In this document: positions 55,025 through 64,000 of the stretch, piece by piece
Layout of the letters: every line of letters starts with the position of its first letter
Numbering within the stretch: the first letter of the stretch is position 1
DNA from: Vanrija pseudolonga
Lineage: Eukaryota; Basidiomycota; Tremellomycetes; Trichosporonales; Trichosporonaceae
Direction of reading: 5' to 3'
NCBI RefSeq assembly: GCF_020906515.1
Contig: NC_085854.1
Span: 62,001-126,000, forward strand
Length of the DNA stretch: 64,000 nt
The notes under the pieces: generated by a model
Database searches by the model: none
Told to the model about the DNA's origin: nothing
What the model saw: only the letters and a program-made list of their open reading frames with translations
Made by a program: the position numbers and the translations under genes

Positions 55025-55653
55025 CGTTGCGTTGGGTGAGTCGGTCTCGAGGGTGGGTGTGATTAATGTGCGCGAGGCGACGCGCACGCGCTTATATCCC
55101 TCCTGCCAGGTGCAAGTTTGCGCAGAGCATCGCACTCGGCTCCGCTCGCTATCCCTGGGTGGTGCATCGGGTCTACCAGTGGAACGAACAAACGCGTCAG
55201 AGCCGGCGGTATGTGCTTTGATGACATGTTGGCTGACGGAGGGGACGACACTGCAAAAACACTGCACTCAGGGTGCGGTGGGGGGGATAGACAGGGACGG
55301 ACTTCGGTCCGACGCCGGCAACTCTGTCTACCACCACCTGTTTGGTCGGTCTGGGCAAAAATGTGCGGGCGCGCCGGCCCTTATGCATGCTGCTGGAGGT
55401 ATAGAGGCGTGTAAGTGCCAGGGCCACTGTCCCGTCGCTGGGTAATTGCAGCTTGGCGTGATGCAAGCCAAGGCGACGAGCAGCGGTCTCCTCGGCTCCC
55501 TCGGACGCGCTGCACCGCATCGCGGCCTATCTCCGCGCGCAGCATGCGTCCTCGAGCCGTGTCGGACGGGCCCGTCCGCGCACCCACATGGCAAGCATGG
55601 TGGTCCCTGCGGCCGTCGGCCTCGCGGACACGCGACCAACAGTGGGCGGTCGG
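55025..55653. other. Intergenic, nothing recognised
   Basis: Promoter of the first small Cys-rich gene and 3' flank of the second. No further Cys-rich exon was found here. Confidence 0.4.
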
Positions 55654-55980
55654 TCAACAGTTGCAATCGCACCCGCCGCAATCCATGTCGCCGCAATCAC
55701 AACCACCACAGTCGCAGTCGCCGCATCCATCGCAGTCGCAGCAGAAATCGCAATCGCAGCCCACACACAACCAGGGTCTGATGACGCGTCAGCTCCGCGG
55801 CGTGCTGCCTGGCCTGGCAGCCGGCCCACTTACCCGTCAAGCAACCTCCTCCAAAAGCCCTGCTGTTGCTCCTCGTCGCCTTCCTCCGGGCGCAGGAGGC
55901 CCATTTCTGGCACGTCAGCTACGCGTCAGGCAGGACTCTAACGCACCCATTTGGGACTGTGGTGGGTATGCTGATGACAT
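55654..55980 (-). CDS. Small protein with a Cys-Asp-Gly tail, 76 aa
   Basis: Minus-strand exons 55947-55980, 55834-55906 and 55654-55777; introns 40 and 56 nt, all phases matching. The start MSSAYPPQSQ is CYSTM-like. The middle (LLRPEEGDEEQQQGFWRRLL) is amphipathic. The last 37 residues alternate Cys with Asp and Gly: CVGCDCDFCCDCDGCGDCDC and GGCDCGDMDCGGCDCNC to the stop, 19 Cys in all. This exceeds a normal CYSTM segment and resembles a metallothionein-type metal ligand array, but with Asp. It could bind metal, be multiply palmitoylated, or both. No other frame in this interval gives such a regular pattern, which supports the model. Confidence 0.72.
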
Positions 55981-56300
55981 TGTGAGGTGGGGGGAAAGGG
56001 GCATCAATGCAAGCCGCGCTTTTATCCAACCCCTGCGTGGGACTGGACGCGTTTGAGACATTGCAACAAACATCCGGCAATAACGGGAGTCGTCAACAGC
56101 CGCGCCCAATCAACAATGCAGTGCCAGCTAGGCAGGCACCCACCCGCACTGCTCCTCCTCCTCAAGCAAGCTATGCTACACAACTACATGGTTACAATAT
56201 GAACGGCATGTTGCAGTCGACCTGGCTGCGTATGTACAACGTTGGACAGAATGGGGGCGCAGCACACACATGGTGCTTTCCGCTGTCCCGCTCGCCATGA
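55981..56300. other. Intergenic, nothing recognised
   Basis: Promoter and 3' flank between two small Cys-rich genes; nothing further seen. Confidence 0.45.
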
Positions 56301-56545
56301 TCAGCGGATGCACGATGCCAGTCTTGCGCGTCAGTCCAGCTCGAACACCCAAACTCACCCAGAACAGATCATCACACCGGCGGCGATCACGCAGTTGCAA
56401 CACCCCTCCTTCGGCTTCGGTCCATTGCCCGCCGCGGGCTCCGCCGCGTGGACCACAGGGTCGACAACTGCCTGTCAGCCCGGCAGCGCCAGCATGACTC
56501 ACCCATCTCTGGCTTGGCTGGATATGCTTCTGATGCGGATGGCAT
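56301..56545 (-). CDS. CYSTM-like small protein, 57 aa
   Basis: Minus-strand exons 56503-56545, 56359-56467 and 56301-56322; introns 35 and 36 nt with GTGAGT donors. Start MPSASEAYPAKPEM, then VVDPVVHAAEPAAGNGPKPK, then EGCCNCVIAAGVMICSGLAS and CIR at the end. A polar Pro/Lys-rich head and a C-terminal hydrophobic segment with Cys at its start fit the CYSTM layout better than the two preceding genes do. The last coding exon is 22 nt. Such small genes are easily missed by automated annotation. Confidence 0.68.
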
Positions 56546-57275
56546 GGTTTGAGGTGATGGGCAGTTGGTGAAGACAGCCGCCAACACAGCCTTCTATAAA
56601 TGCTCGAAGTGGGGCTTGGTATCACGGGACGTCGTTTTCTGGCTAGCTCCTCACTGCATCCAGGCCTCGGTTGTAAACATCCGGCAATATCGGAACGCGA
56701 TCAAGCCATCCTCTTGCGGTCCACATTGTTGATCACCAGACATCAACGCCCACTGCATGGATCTCTAAACCGCATCGACTAGCCAGACCCCGTCCAACTG
56801 CACCTTGGTACCCAGCTGGTCCACTGCTGCTTAGATGTGCAGAACCTCACGCGCGCGAGAGCACGCCGTCAATTCATCAACCGCGGAGAGACATTGGGAC
56901 GTCGGGACTCGCGTGCCTCGCGTGACACGGTACAACCACGTGCGCCATCAGGTGGTGTGGTACTGTCATCGGCGATTTGAGTGCGAGCCCATCCTTCCAC
57001 TCCCATCATGTTTCCAGACCTCCCCTATCGACCAACTCGCGTGGAAACGGCACCCCGAACAAGTAGTGCAGTGCGGAGAGGAACAGCATCCCTCCTGGTG
57101 ACGGGGCTGGCGAGCGTTTGCTGGGCTGTCGTGACGAGTCACAAGGGTTGCATGGCATTCAACAAAGGGTACGCCGGGGTCTTTTCTTTCTTCTACACTC
57201 CAATGTCCGTCTCACTCCTTCTACTGTCACCTTCGCACAAGCACAAGCAACGCCGCGATAGATATGGCTCAGGGT
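56546..57275. other. Intergenic between the small Cys-rich genes and the four-TM array
   Basis: About 730 nt; no gene, RNA or repeat recognised. Confidence 0.45.
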
Positions 57276-58293
57276 CTACACGGCGTTCTTCAGCTTGACG
57301 TCGGCGGACGCGAGGATCTTCTGAGCCTTGAAGTCTTCGGGCCAAGTGTCCTTTTTGAGAGCCATGACGACGGGGCTGGTTGTGATCGTCGGGGTCCGTG
57401 ACAGCGGTGTAGTGTCCACGGTGAGAACTGTGGTAGGCCGGGGGACGTTGTGAACCTTCTGGGTCATCTGCGCCAACCACTTCTTGTCCTTGTTTTGGTA
57501 GAAGAAGACGGTGAAGTATACCTTGGGGGGGTCAAAAGTTGATCCTGGCGAGGGAACTCACCCCAAAGAATACAGCGAAGGCACTGAGAACGCCGGCGAT
57601 GCCGATAACCAGGGCGGGTGACGTGGGGCAATTCAATGAACCCTCCGTATATCCATAAAGGCGGCATTGGTTGTCCACGCGGTACTAGAATCCTATCAGC
57701 CAACCACACGTCCACTGGCACAGCTGTACTTACGGCGCTGACCGTTTGAACGGTCATCACGACTACGGGCATGACAACGGTGAGGACGAGCGATGTGATC
57801 CACATCCAGCGCCCACTTGGCCTGCGCTACACACAATGAGCTTTGAGCAACCACGTTGACTCCTACCCTGCAAGCTAGCACGACAGCGACGATCGCCATA
57901 GGGGGGAGAATAGCCACGAAGACGACTCCCGTTGAAATCATGGCTGCCAATGTGTCTTTGTTGACTGGATTGCCTGGGCTGAGGTCAGAAGTGTCCGGGG
58001 TTCGTGGCAGACAAGCGCGCACCGTTATAGGGTTTGTAGAACAAGGTGATATTGGTGATATTCGTGGACGAACTGACAGTAAGAACGAAGATGCCGTACG
58101 GGAAGGCTGCAGCGGCACAGAGCACGCCGAGCGCGATTGTCCAGATGCTGGGGATTAGATGATGCAGTTCCACCACGGCCTCACCGGTATGCCTTGGAGA
58201 TGGCGGGTGCGGGCACCACCTCGTCACCGATCTCATAGTAGACGGGATCTGTCGTCAGCCGACATCAGCTTCACCTCACGCACAAGTGCTCAT
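57276..58293 (-). CDS. Four-TM array protein 1, 255 aa
   Basis: Minus-strand exons 58284-58293, 58185-58248, 58023-58147, 57867-57973, 57734-57826, 57562-57684 and 57276-57521; introns 35-49 nt, total in frame. The 10-nt first exon (ATG AGC ACT T) plus the second give MSTYPVYYEIGDEVV. TM1 WTIALGVLCAAAAFPYGIF, with sequons NIT in the following loop; TM2 STGVVFVAILPPMAIVAVVL; TM3 WMWITSLVLTVVMPVVVMTV; an extracellular-type loop with two Cys (NQCRLYGYTEGSLNC); TM4 ALVIGIAGVLSAFAVFFG and VYFTVFFYQNKD. A cytosolic tail rich in Thr/Pro ends VKLKNAV. No named family recognised; the plan recalls tetraspan proteins. Membrane surface location inferred. Confidence 0.82.
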
Positions 58294-59460
58294 GCTTGGC
58301 TGGATAATTGGAAGCAATGGCGCCACATTCGGACGGCTGCACCCAGCGCGTTTATGTACTCCATGCATTGTTCGTCGTGGGAACAGAGGTGACTCCGGAA
58401 GGAGTTTGGGATGGCGGCTAGAGCACCACCTCGTGCGGAATGGAATGGGCCCCACCTGATATTGGGCGGGGTCACGAGGTTGCCGTCGATTGTCTAGTCG
58501 ATGCCAAGGAATCGGAGGGGCCGAGGCAGGGCCAACTCCACGACTCTATTCATCATTAACACGCTAGGGTTGATCCTGAAACGGCCACGGGCCGGCCTCG
58601 GATGCTGATATAGTCGGCCACGGGTCGGGACGTGCACCGCATTGGTACGTGGTACATCTGTGCCCTTGCCAGGTTACCTGTTTGGCTTAACTGTCGGCCA
58701 TCGCCGCACCAGCGACAGCAGACAAGTTCCTGGGTCTCCTCCAGGTGATCTCGAACGCACCACAACATCCATGCAGGCCAAGTGGTATGTACTGTCAGAA
58801 AGATGACCTCTCGATGGCAGCGCCGAATCCACCACAGCACTGAGGTATGTAAGAGAGTAAGTACATCTTCTTGCTCTCTCAGAGTTCAGAACAGACGGAA
58901 GAAACGTTCGGAAGAGCAAGCTCCTTCAGGCACGGTCATGTACTCCAAGCATGATGCTAGTTCTGGAACCGAAGTCACCTCGGAAGGTGGCTAATTGATG
59001 CCAAGCGCACCGCCTCTCGCGGGACGTCATTAGCGGGCAACAGACTGACTGTTGGGGCTTATGCACATCGGGCCACGGTGAGGCACTGGCCGATTCGGCG
59101 CCACGGAATGTGAGCCGCCCCAATCAGCCCACTGCTCATCGACGCGCAAGCGTTGCTCACATAGGCGCAGGGTAAACCGTAGGTGACGGGGCTTCTTCGC
59201 CTAAACACCGCGGACGTCGCGTGAGGTCTATCGGGAGACGTGCTGTACCGGAAGGATAGTTATTGGGTGGGAAGGTGGACCTCCTCTCCTGCACCTCGGT
59301 TTACTTGGTTGCCGATGTTCCGATTTTGGGTGGTCAGTCACCGGCTCCGCTGCACCGGCTTCTGTTACTGCTGTCAAGGCAGTAGAGTGCGTTTCAAGAG
59401 CCATCGCCATGCATCCTAATTGATATACGACAGTGTCCATAACCGCAGTATCGCGACATC
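58294..59460. other. Intergenic, nothing recognised
   Basis: About 1.17 kb between array copies 1 and 2. I looked for a further copy (a YFT[IV]FF motif or MS-x-YP start) and saw none. Confidence 0.45.
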
Positions 59461-60497
59461 CTAGCGACCGGCATACGGAGCGGCAGCGTATGCCGCGCTG
59501 TTGTCCTTGAAGCTGTCCTTGTCCTCGTCGAGGCCGCGGTTCTCGTAGGGCGTGGCGTAGGGGTACGGCTGGGGTGTGTAGCCGGGGTACGCAGCGGGAT
59601 ACGCCTGAGGATGCGGCTGCGGGGCACCGTACGCGCCGTACGTGTACTGCTGGCCCATGAGCGGCTGCTGTTGGACAGGTACGGGCGCGGTGGACTGCTC
59701 TGCACGGTTCTTCTTGAAGAAGATGGTGAAGTAGATGCCGAAGACGAGCCAGCCAGCAGCTAGGCCAGCAGGAGCGGCCCACAGACGCTCCACGATAATG
59801 CCGTTACAATCTGGACTACGTTAGCAGGGTCATCCCAGAGACTCATCCCAGAGACCGCTTCGACTCACATCCGCTACCGCAACGAAGTATTACCTTTTAG
59901 GTTAGTAGACACCCAGAGAGCAGGTAACGGTCACCTACCCATATGCCGATACGCAAGCCCAAGTTGATGATGATGAACAGAATGGTGGCAATCAAGGTTA
60001 GAACCCACGCCCAAGGTTTGCTCGGGGCACGCTGATAGGTGAGAAACCGCAGCGAGCATAGCAAATCAGACGACGTACCCTTCCCGCGACAACTGCGGCA
60101 GCAATGGCGATAGGTGCGACCACTGTGACGAGCAAGATGCCGACGACAAACCTCCACGCAATTCCGATGACCGTCGGCGCTGCCAGATTAGATCACGGTC
60201 GAGCAACGGGCTGTGACCTACAGTATGAGGCTTTTCTGAGCTGGTAAGGAATGTAGCTGGTGAGGGCCATGATCTGGATGGCGATCAAGAGCAGGCCGTA
60301 ACCGAGGGCGGCCAGGCTGCAGATGACACCGAGTGCGATCGTGACGCCTCTGGAGACGACTTAGCGACGCGTAGCAAGTCTGGTACCTACCGATAGCCAG
60401 CCGAAAGGACTGACCGGGGCCGCTGAGCCGGGGTACCATAGTATACGGGGTCTGGCGTTAGGTGGGGACCACAACAAGCACACCTACAAGTGCTCAT
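59461..60497 (-). CDS. Four-TM array protein 2, 255 aa
   Basis: Minus-strand exons 60488-60497, 60391-60451, 60222-60349, 60079-60179, 59939-60031, 59869-59893 and 59461-59810; introns 36-58 nt. Start MSTYPVYYGTPAQRPRSVLS. TM1 GVTIALGVICSLAALGYGLL; TM2 FVVGILLVTVVAPIAIAAAVV; TM3 WAWVLTLIATILFIIINLGL; a short loop with LRCGSGYCNG; TM4 AAGWLVFGIYFTIFF. The tail is Gln/Pro/Tyr-rich (QPLMGQQYTYGAYGAPQPHP, QPYPYATPY) then NRGLDEDKDSFKDN. Same exon order and sizes as copy 1 except that the sixth exon is 25 nt. Such PY-rich tails often bind WW-type domains or coat proteins; inference. Confidence 0.84.
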
Positions 60498-60927
60498 AGT
60501 GGAGACGTGGGGATGTGTGAGAAGGCCCGTCGCGCTGCAAAGTCTTATGTATGCATCTGGCTCGACGTGATCACTGTCCGTCCGTCACTTGGCAGGCACC
60601 TATGGCGACAACACTTCACCGCAATACCTGGCGGACGGGCACTTTGAAAGTCGCGACAAGGGGAATGACCGCCGTGAATGGGACGTGTTTCATCAAGGCC
60701 GCCGGGGTCCGGCGCCGACCATTCGGAGACGCGATGCACTGCCTGCTTCAGAGGGCAGTGCAGGATCTTCACGCCGCCCACTATCCAGTGCATACCATCT
60801 CCCTAGACGCGTCTGAGAGAGCCTGGCACTGAAGGTGGGCATGGAGATATGGAGCGAAACAACACCACGTGGCTAGCACAACACAATACGAAGCGGTTCC
60901 TGTTAATGTCCGTCACGTCCACCGGTC
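60498..60927. other. Intergenic, nothing recognised
   Basis: About 430 nt between array copies 2 and 3. Confidence 0.45.
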
Positions 60928-61953
60928 CTATCGTCCACCTGTCGCGTACGGGACAGTGGGGTACTCTGTCTGCGGCGTTTCCTTGCCATTGTCCTTGTCC
61001 TCATCGACTCCGCGGCCGATCGGGGTCGGGTATGGGTATGCCTGCGGGGTAGCGACCGCGGTGGCGGGGTAAGGTTGGGGCGCGTATCCCGGGTACGCGA
61101 CAGGGTACGCCTGTGGCTGGACACCGTACGCGTATTGGGCGGCCATGAGAGGCTGCTGGGGCATTGGAGCGCCGATGGGCGCGGATGTGTCGGGCAGGTT
61201 CTTCTTGAAGAAGACGGTGAAGAAGGCGCCGAAGAGGATCCACACGATCGACTGTCCGGCTGCGATGCCCATCGACCTCCCCACCATATTGCCTGGGCAA
61301 CCTGGGGGGGGGTCAGTCACGGTGTAGAAGCATGACTGGCACCTGTACTCACCATACGCCCGACACGCTAAGCCCTGCACATTGGTCAGTCACCTGGCCC
61401 TGCTGATTCCAGCCCACTTACCCAGGTGAGTCCTCGGAAGAAGAAGATAATGATCGGGATCAAGATTGTGAACGTCAAGGTCGCCTTCCACATCCAGCGC
61501 TTGCTAGGCTTGCGCTGTGAAGCGCGTCAGCACGGCAAAACACGGCACTCACCCGACCGGCAAACACGGCCGCGGTGATAGCGATAGGAGCGATCACCAG
61601 TATAATCACGAGGGAAATGATGTAGCTTGAGACGATGCTGAGGATGTTGGACGCTGGACTGGTCAACCCTGGACCCATCGACGGCGTACTCACCGCTCTT
61701 GTACATATCGCCACCGTACACGACGTCCCACATGATCTCTGTGATGACACCGAACAAGCCCCAGCCCAAGGCCAATCCGGCACAAATGACGCCGGCCGCG
61801 ATGGTGATACCGCTGGCCGTCAGCTCCGCCGCCTATCAAGGCTCACCGGAACACGGGCGACAGGACAGACCTGTACTGCGGGGCAGGGACGGGATAGTAG
61901 CCGGGGTCTGGAGTCAGTGTCGGGCAGGTGAGGATGCACCTACAAGCGCTCAT
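60928..61953 (-). CDS. Four-TM array protein 3, 259 aa
   Basis: Minus-strand exons 61944-61953, 61847-61907, 61694-61812, 61553-61653, 61422-61514, 61353-61374 and 60928-61301; introns 34-51 nt. Start MSAYPGYYPVPAPQYRSVLS, with RSVLS shared with copy 2. TM1 GITIAAGVICAGLALGWGLF; TM2 IISLVIILVIAPIAITAAVF; TM3 WMWKATLTFTILIPIIIFFF; loop LACRAYGCPGN with the Cys pair; TM4 GQSIVWILFGAFFTVFF. Tail: MPQQPLMAAQYAYGVQPQAY, PGYAPQPYPATAVATPQAY, then GRGVDEDKDNGKE. Closest to copy 2. In exon 2 a second GT donor (61868 region) exists, but the longer form matches copy 2. Confidence 0.84.
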
Positions 61954-62606
61954 CTTGGGTTGTGTTGCTGCGAGAAGACGCCCTCGCGCGCTGATCGAGC
62001 AGCCCCGCTCATTATGTACTGCGTCTCGACAGCTCCACCGTGCTGCATGCACGACGGGCAGGTGAGTAGGCTGGGAGGAATGGAGGGTGGGTCATGAAAT
62101 AGCGCGTTTCATCAAGACCGCAAGCCCGCGGGGCAGTGGTGCCGTGCGTGCCTATGGAGCTCGTGTTGAACACATGCTGCGCACAGCTTCCGAGGTCTTT
62201 AGTATTGCATCCGCCGGGCTGGCGTGCGGAGCAAGGTTTAGTTGGACTGAGCAGCTGACCTGAATAGTGGATACCGGGCACTGCCATCCGCCACTGCCCC
62301 CGTTCCATGCAGGAGTAAATAGACATGAACTGGGCAATCTGCGAGTGGGGAGTCATTAGACTAATAATCCCCTCTATCTCCACGCGCTTCGTTCCTGGAT
62401 TTGAGCTTTCATGCAGCGTCAGCTCTGGTAGAAATGTAACGACGCGTGACCACCCGCGTCCGGAGGACTCGCTGTCACCGGATGGGAGGGTATTGATGAG
62501 CTTGCGCATGGGGCTCGACTATGAGCGGTGTCTGCGTGGCTGCGTGCCCTTCGTTGCTGGGCCCTCATCGAGGAGCTGCTCCTCCCATGCATGCTGCGAT
62601 AGAGGG
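61954..62606. other. Intergenic, nothing recognised
   Basis: About 650 nt; promoter of copy 3 and 3' flank of copy 4. Confidence 0.45.
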
Positions 62607-63215
62607 TTATTTGCCTTTCGGAACCGCGGTGACCCAAGTTGCCGGGGCTGATAACGGCGCCAAAACGACCCTCACAGGGATTGTCACACCCTGAGCTGCT
62701 GAGGTGAAGCAAGTCAGCGTGACGAGAGGAAGCTTTGGGCAGTGTGAAGTGCTTACCAAGGACATGCAATGTCGTCGTCGAAGATCGAGTGCCAGGTGGT
62801 GCGTACGGTGACCACCGTTGCAGCGAGTGCTATCCGGTAGGGCTTCGGCCGGCTCAAAAGCCCACAACGACGGTGATAGCCGCGTAGATGACGAAAGCGA
62901 GTTCTGCTGTCAGAATTTCGGATTGACTGCCCTGCTCACCATCGAGACTGAAACCACACTCGACGAGCCAGCTGAACATTGGAACGACGGCCCCCAGCGC
63001 AGTGTCCAGCCCGAAGAGGGCAGCGAGGACATTCCAACCCGTGGATACGCGGCTGCGTGTCAGATACGCACCCTCCGATACGAACATACCACAAGGCGAG
63101 TCCGATTACCAACCAGATAACGAGGCCAGCTGTCGATGTTGACTGCCTCGGCAAGTCTCCAAGCAGCTCAGCGCCTGAAGTCAGCCTCGATCGACGTGGT
63201 GAACGTACCGCTCAT
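62607..63215 (-). pseudogene. Four-TM array copy 4, shortened or degenerate
   Basis: Exons 63209-63215, 63090-63174, 62940-63052 and 62854-62906 read in phase (85 aa) with the family's first splice phases: MSG | AELLGDLPRQSTSTAGLVIW..., a TM (GLVIWLVIGLAL), a second (LAALFGLDTALGAVVPMFSW) and part of a third (LAFVIYAAITVVVGF) where a stop falls. Further on, 62619-62850 still contains pieces that match exon 5 (PYRIALAATVVTVRTTWHSI up to a splice donor after CPW) and an ending GVTIPVRVVLAPLSAPATWV. No intron of normal size joins the halves. So this is either a truncated gene or a decaying copy. It lacks the YFT[IV]FF motif and the Tyr/Pro-rich tail. Confidence 0.55.
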
Positions 63216-63797
63216 GATGTGAGGTATGAGGAGCAGTCAGAGTGTGCATGTCATTGTGCATGCATCAGTGTACAGTGGTCATATCAGGTTGGGCTCGAGC
63301 CCCTCCCGCCGATGGCGAAAAGCAGGCACGTGGCATAAGCAATAGAAACAAACCGAGGGCTGACAAATCAGGTCGGTCAAGCGTTTAGGAGGAGAACCCG
63401 GGGCCAGACTCTCAGTGATCCTCCATCAGTATTGCCCAGTAACACTCCGGCTCTCAGACCCTGTGGGCAAAGAGTCAAGTGATATGCGCAGCCCCGACAC
63501 TGGTGGCCTTCAAGGACAGACCGAGCGGTTGGCTGGCGGTGGCGGTCATGATGGCGCCGCAACGCCTTGGTTTTTCAGGGAGTCTTAGACACCGTTACTA
63601 CTTGCTTACCTCTGTTGGTCATGAGGTCCTGTGCATTACGATCTGCATCCCACAACGCCACTGGTGAGCATAGGAACTAAACCATATAATGTCATAACCC
63701 TTATCTTCACATGGGCAGCCTTAATGGCGCCAGCCTTTTCCTAATAAACGCACATTATTGAAATAGTCCATTGATTTGCTGCCGGTTTCGTGGCACC
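63216..63797. other. Intergenic, nothing recognised
   Basis: About 580 nt between copies 4 and 5, AT-richer from 63640 to 63780. No gene seen. Confidence 0.45.
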
Positions 63798-64000
63798 CTA
63801 GTTGCGCGGTCGTCGCATCCTTCCAAACGTGATAGTGTTTATGAATTCATCCTCACCCTTGCGGTTGCTCGCGAAGAAGATGGTAAAGTAGAGCTGGGAG
63901 TTAGGGTGGGGGACTCTGGTAGCGACTTACGCCGAACAGGACGATAGCGAGCGTTACACCGATGGCTACCCCCAGCGAGTAGTGGACGAGTGGGCCGCAA
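63798..64000 (-). CDS. Four-TM array protein 5, C-terminal end only (runs off the window)
   Basis: The last two exons are inside the window: 63931 to beyond 64000 and 63798-63893, joined by a 37-nt intron (GTAAGT, CTAAC, CCCAG). They encode CGPLVHYSLGVAIGVTLAIVLFG | LYFTIFFASNRKGEDEFIN and a short basic end (FGRMRRPRN). The TM4, the intron position after FG, and YFTIFF match copy 1. The tail is much shorter. The rest of the gene and possibly further copies lie to the right. Confidence 0.8.

Overview
The window looks like nuclear DNA of a basidiomycete yeast, most likely a tremellomycete of the Trichosporonales type. This is inferred from high GC content, many very short introns (mostly 34-60 nt, GTRNGT donors, CTNAC/CTGAC branch sites) and the gene content: a Byr4/Bfa1-like mitotic GAP, a CHY zinc finger protein, a ubiquitin C-terminal hydrolase, an Aa_trans permease and fungal rhodopsin-type membrane proteins. 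No search was run. All gene models are hand-built from open frames, splice consensus, phase arithmetic and paralogue comparison.

Left part (1-23.3 kb): ordinary, widely spaced genes. In order: a Byr4/Bfa1-like protein (+), a CHY zinc finger protein (-), an unrecognised nuclear-looking protein (+), an amino acid permease (-), a possible 61-aa peptide gene (+) meeting a GNAT acetyltransferase gene (-) end to end, a 1007-aa apparent fusion of a fungal rhodopsin/PTH11-like 7-TM domain to a FucP-like MFS transporter (-), and a UCH-type deubiquitinase (+).

Centre (23.5-33.6 kb): one 10-kb gene (-) for a secreted protein of about 3265 aa. Two small beta-rich-looking N-terminal domains are followed by ten Cys-bounded glycine-rich cassettes alternating with Ser/Thr mucin-like minisatellites, then a glycine-rich end without a GPI signal.

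Right part (37-64 kb): four gene groups, all on the minus strand. (i) 37.0-43.2 kb holds signal-peptide/TM proteins sharing an AP[AV]PSST...WRYPDT..G.CR..TK..C ectodomain. The first locus appears to string three such modules into one polyprotein-like gene. (ii) 44.2-51.6 kb holds a sister group with AP[VI]PQ plus Ser/Thr ectodomains and acidic tails carrying xPSYxS or PPxY motifs, most with an intron at the same phase-2 site. (iii) 54.7-56.6 kb holds three small cysteine-rich CYSTM-like peptide genes. (iv) 57.3-64.0 kb holds a tandem family of four-TM proteins with nearly identical exon structure, including a 10-nt first coding exon; one copy is shortened and one runs off the window. A tRNA-Ile(AAU) gene with an 18-nt intron and a hairpin-dense stretch (about 52.4-53.0 kb) separate groups ii and iii.

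The clusters on the right look like young, expanding, lineage-specific cell-surface gene families. Their role is unknown. The PPxY-type motifs suggest possible NEDD4/Rsp5 binding, which is inference only.
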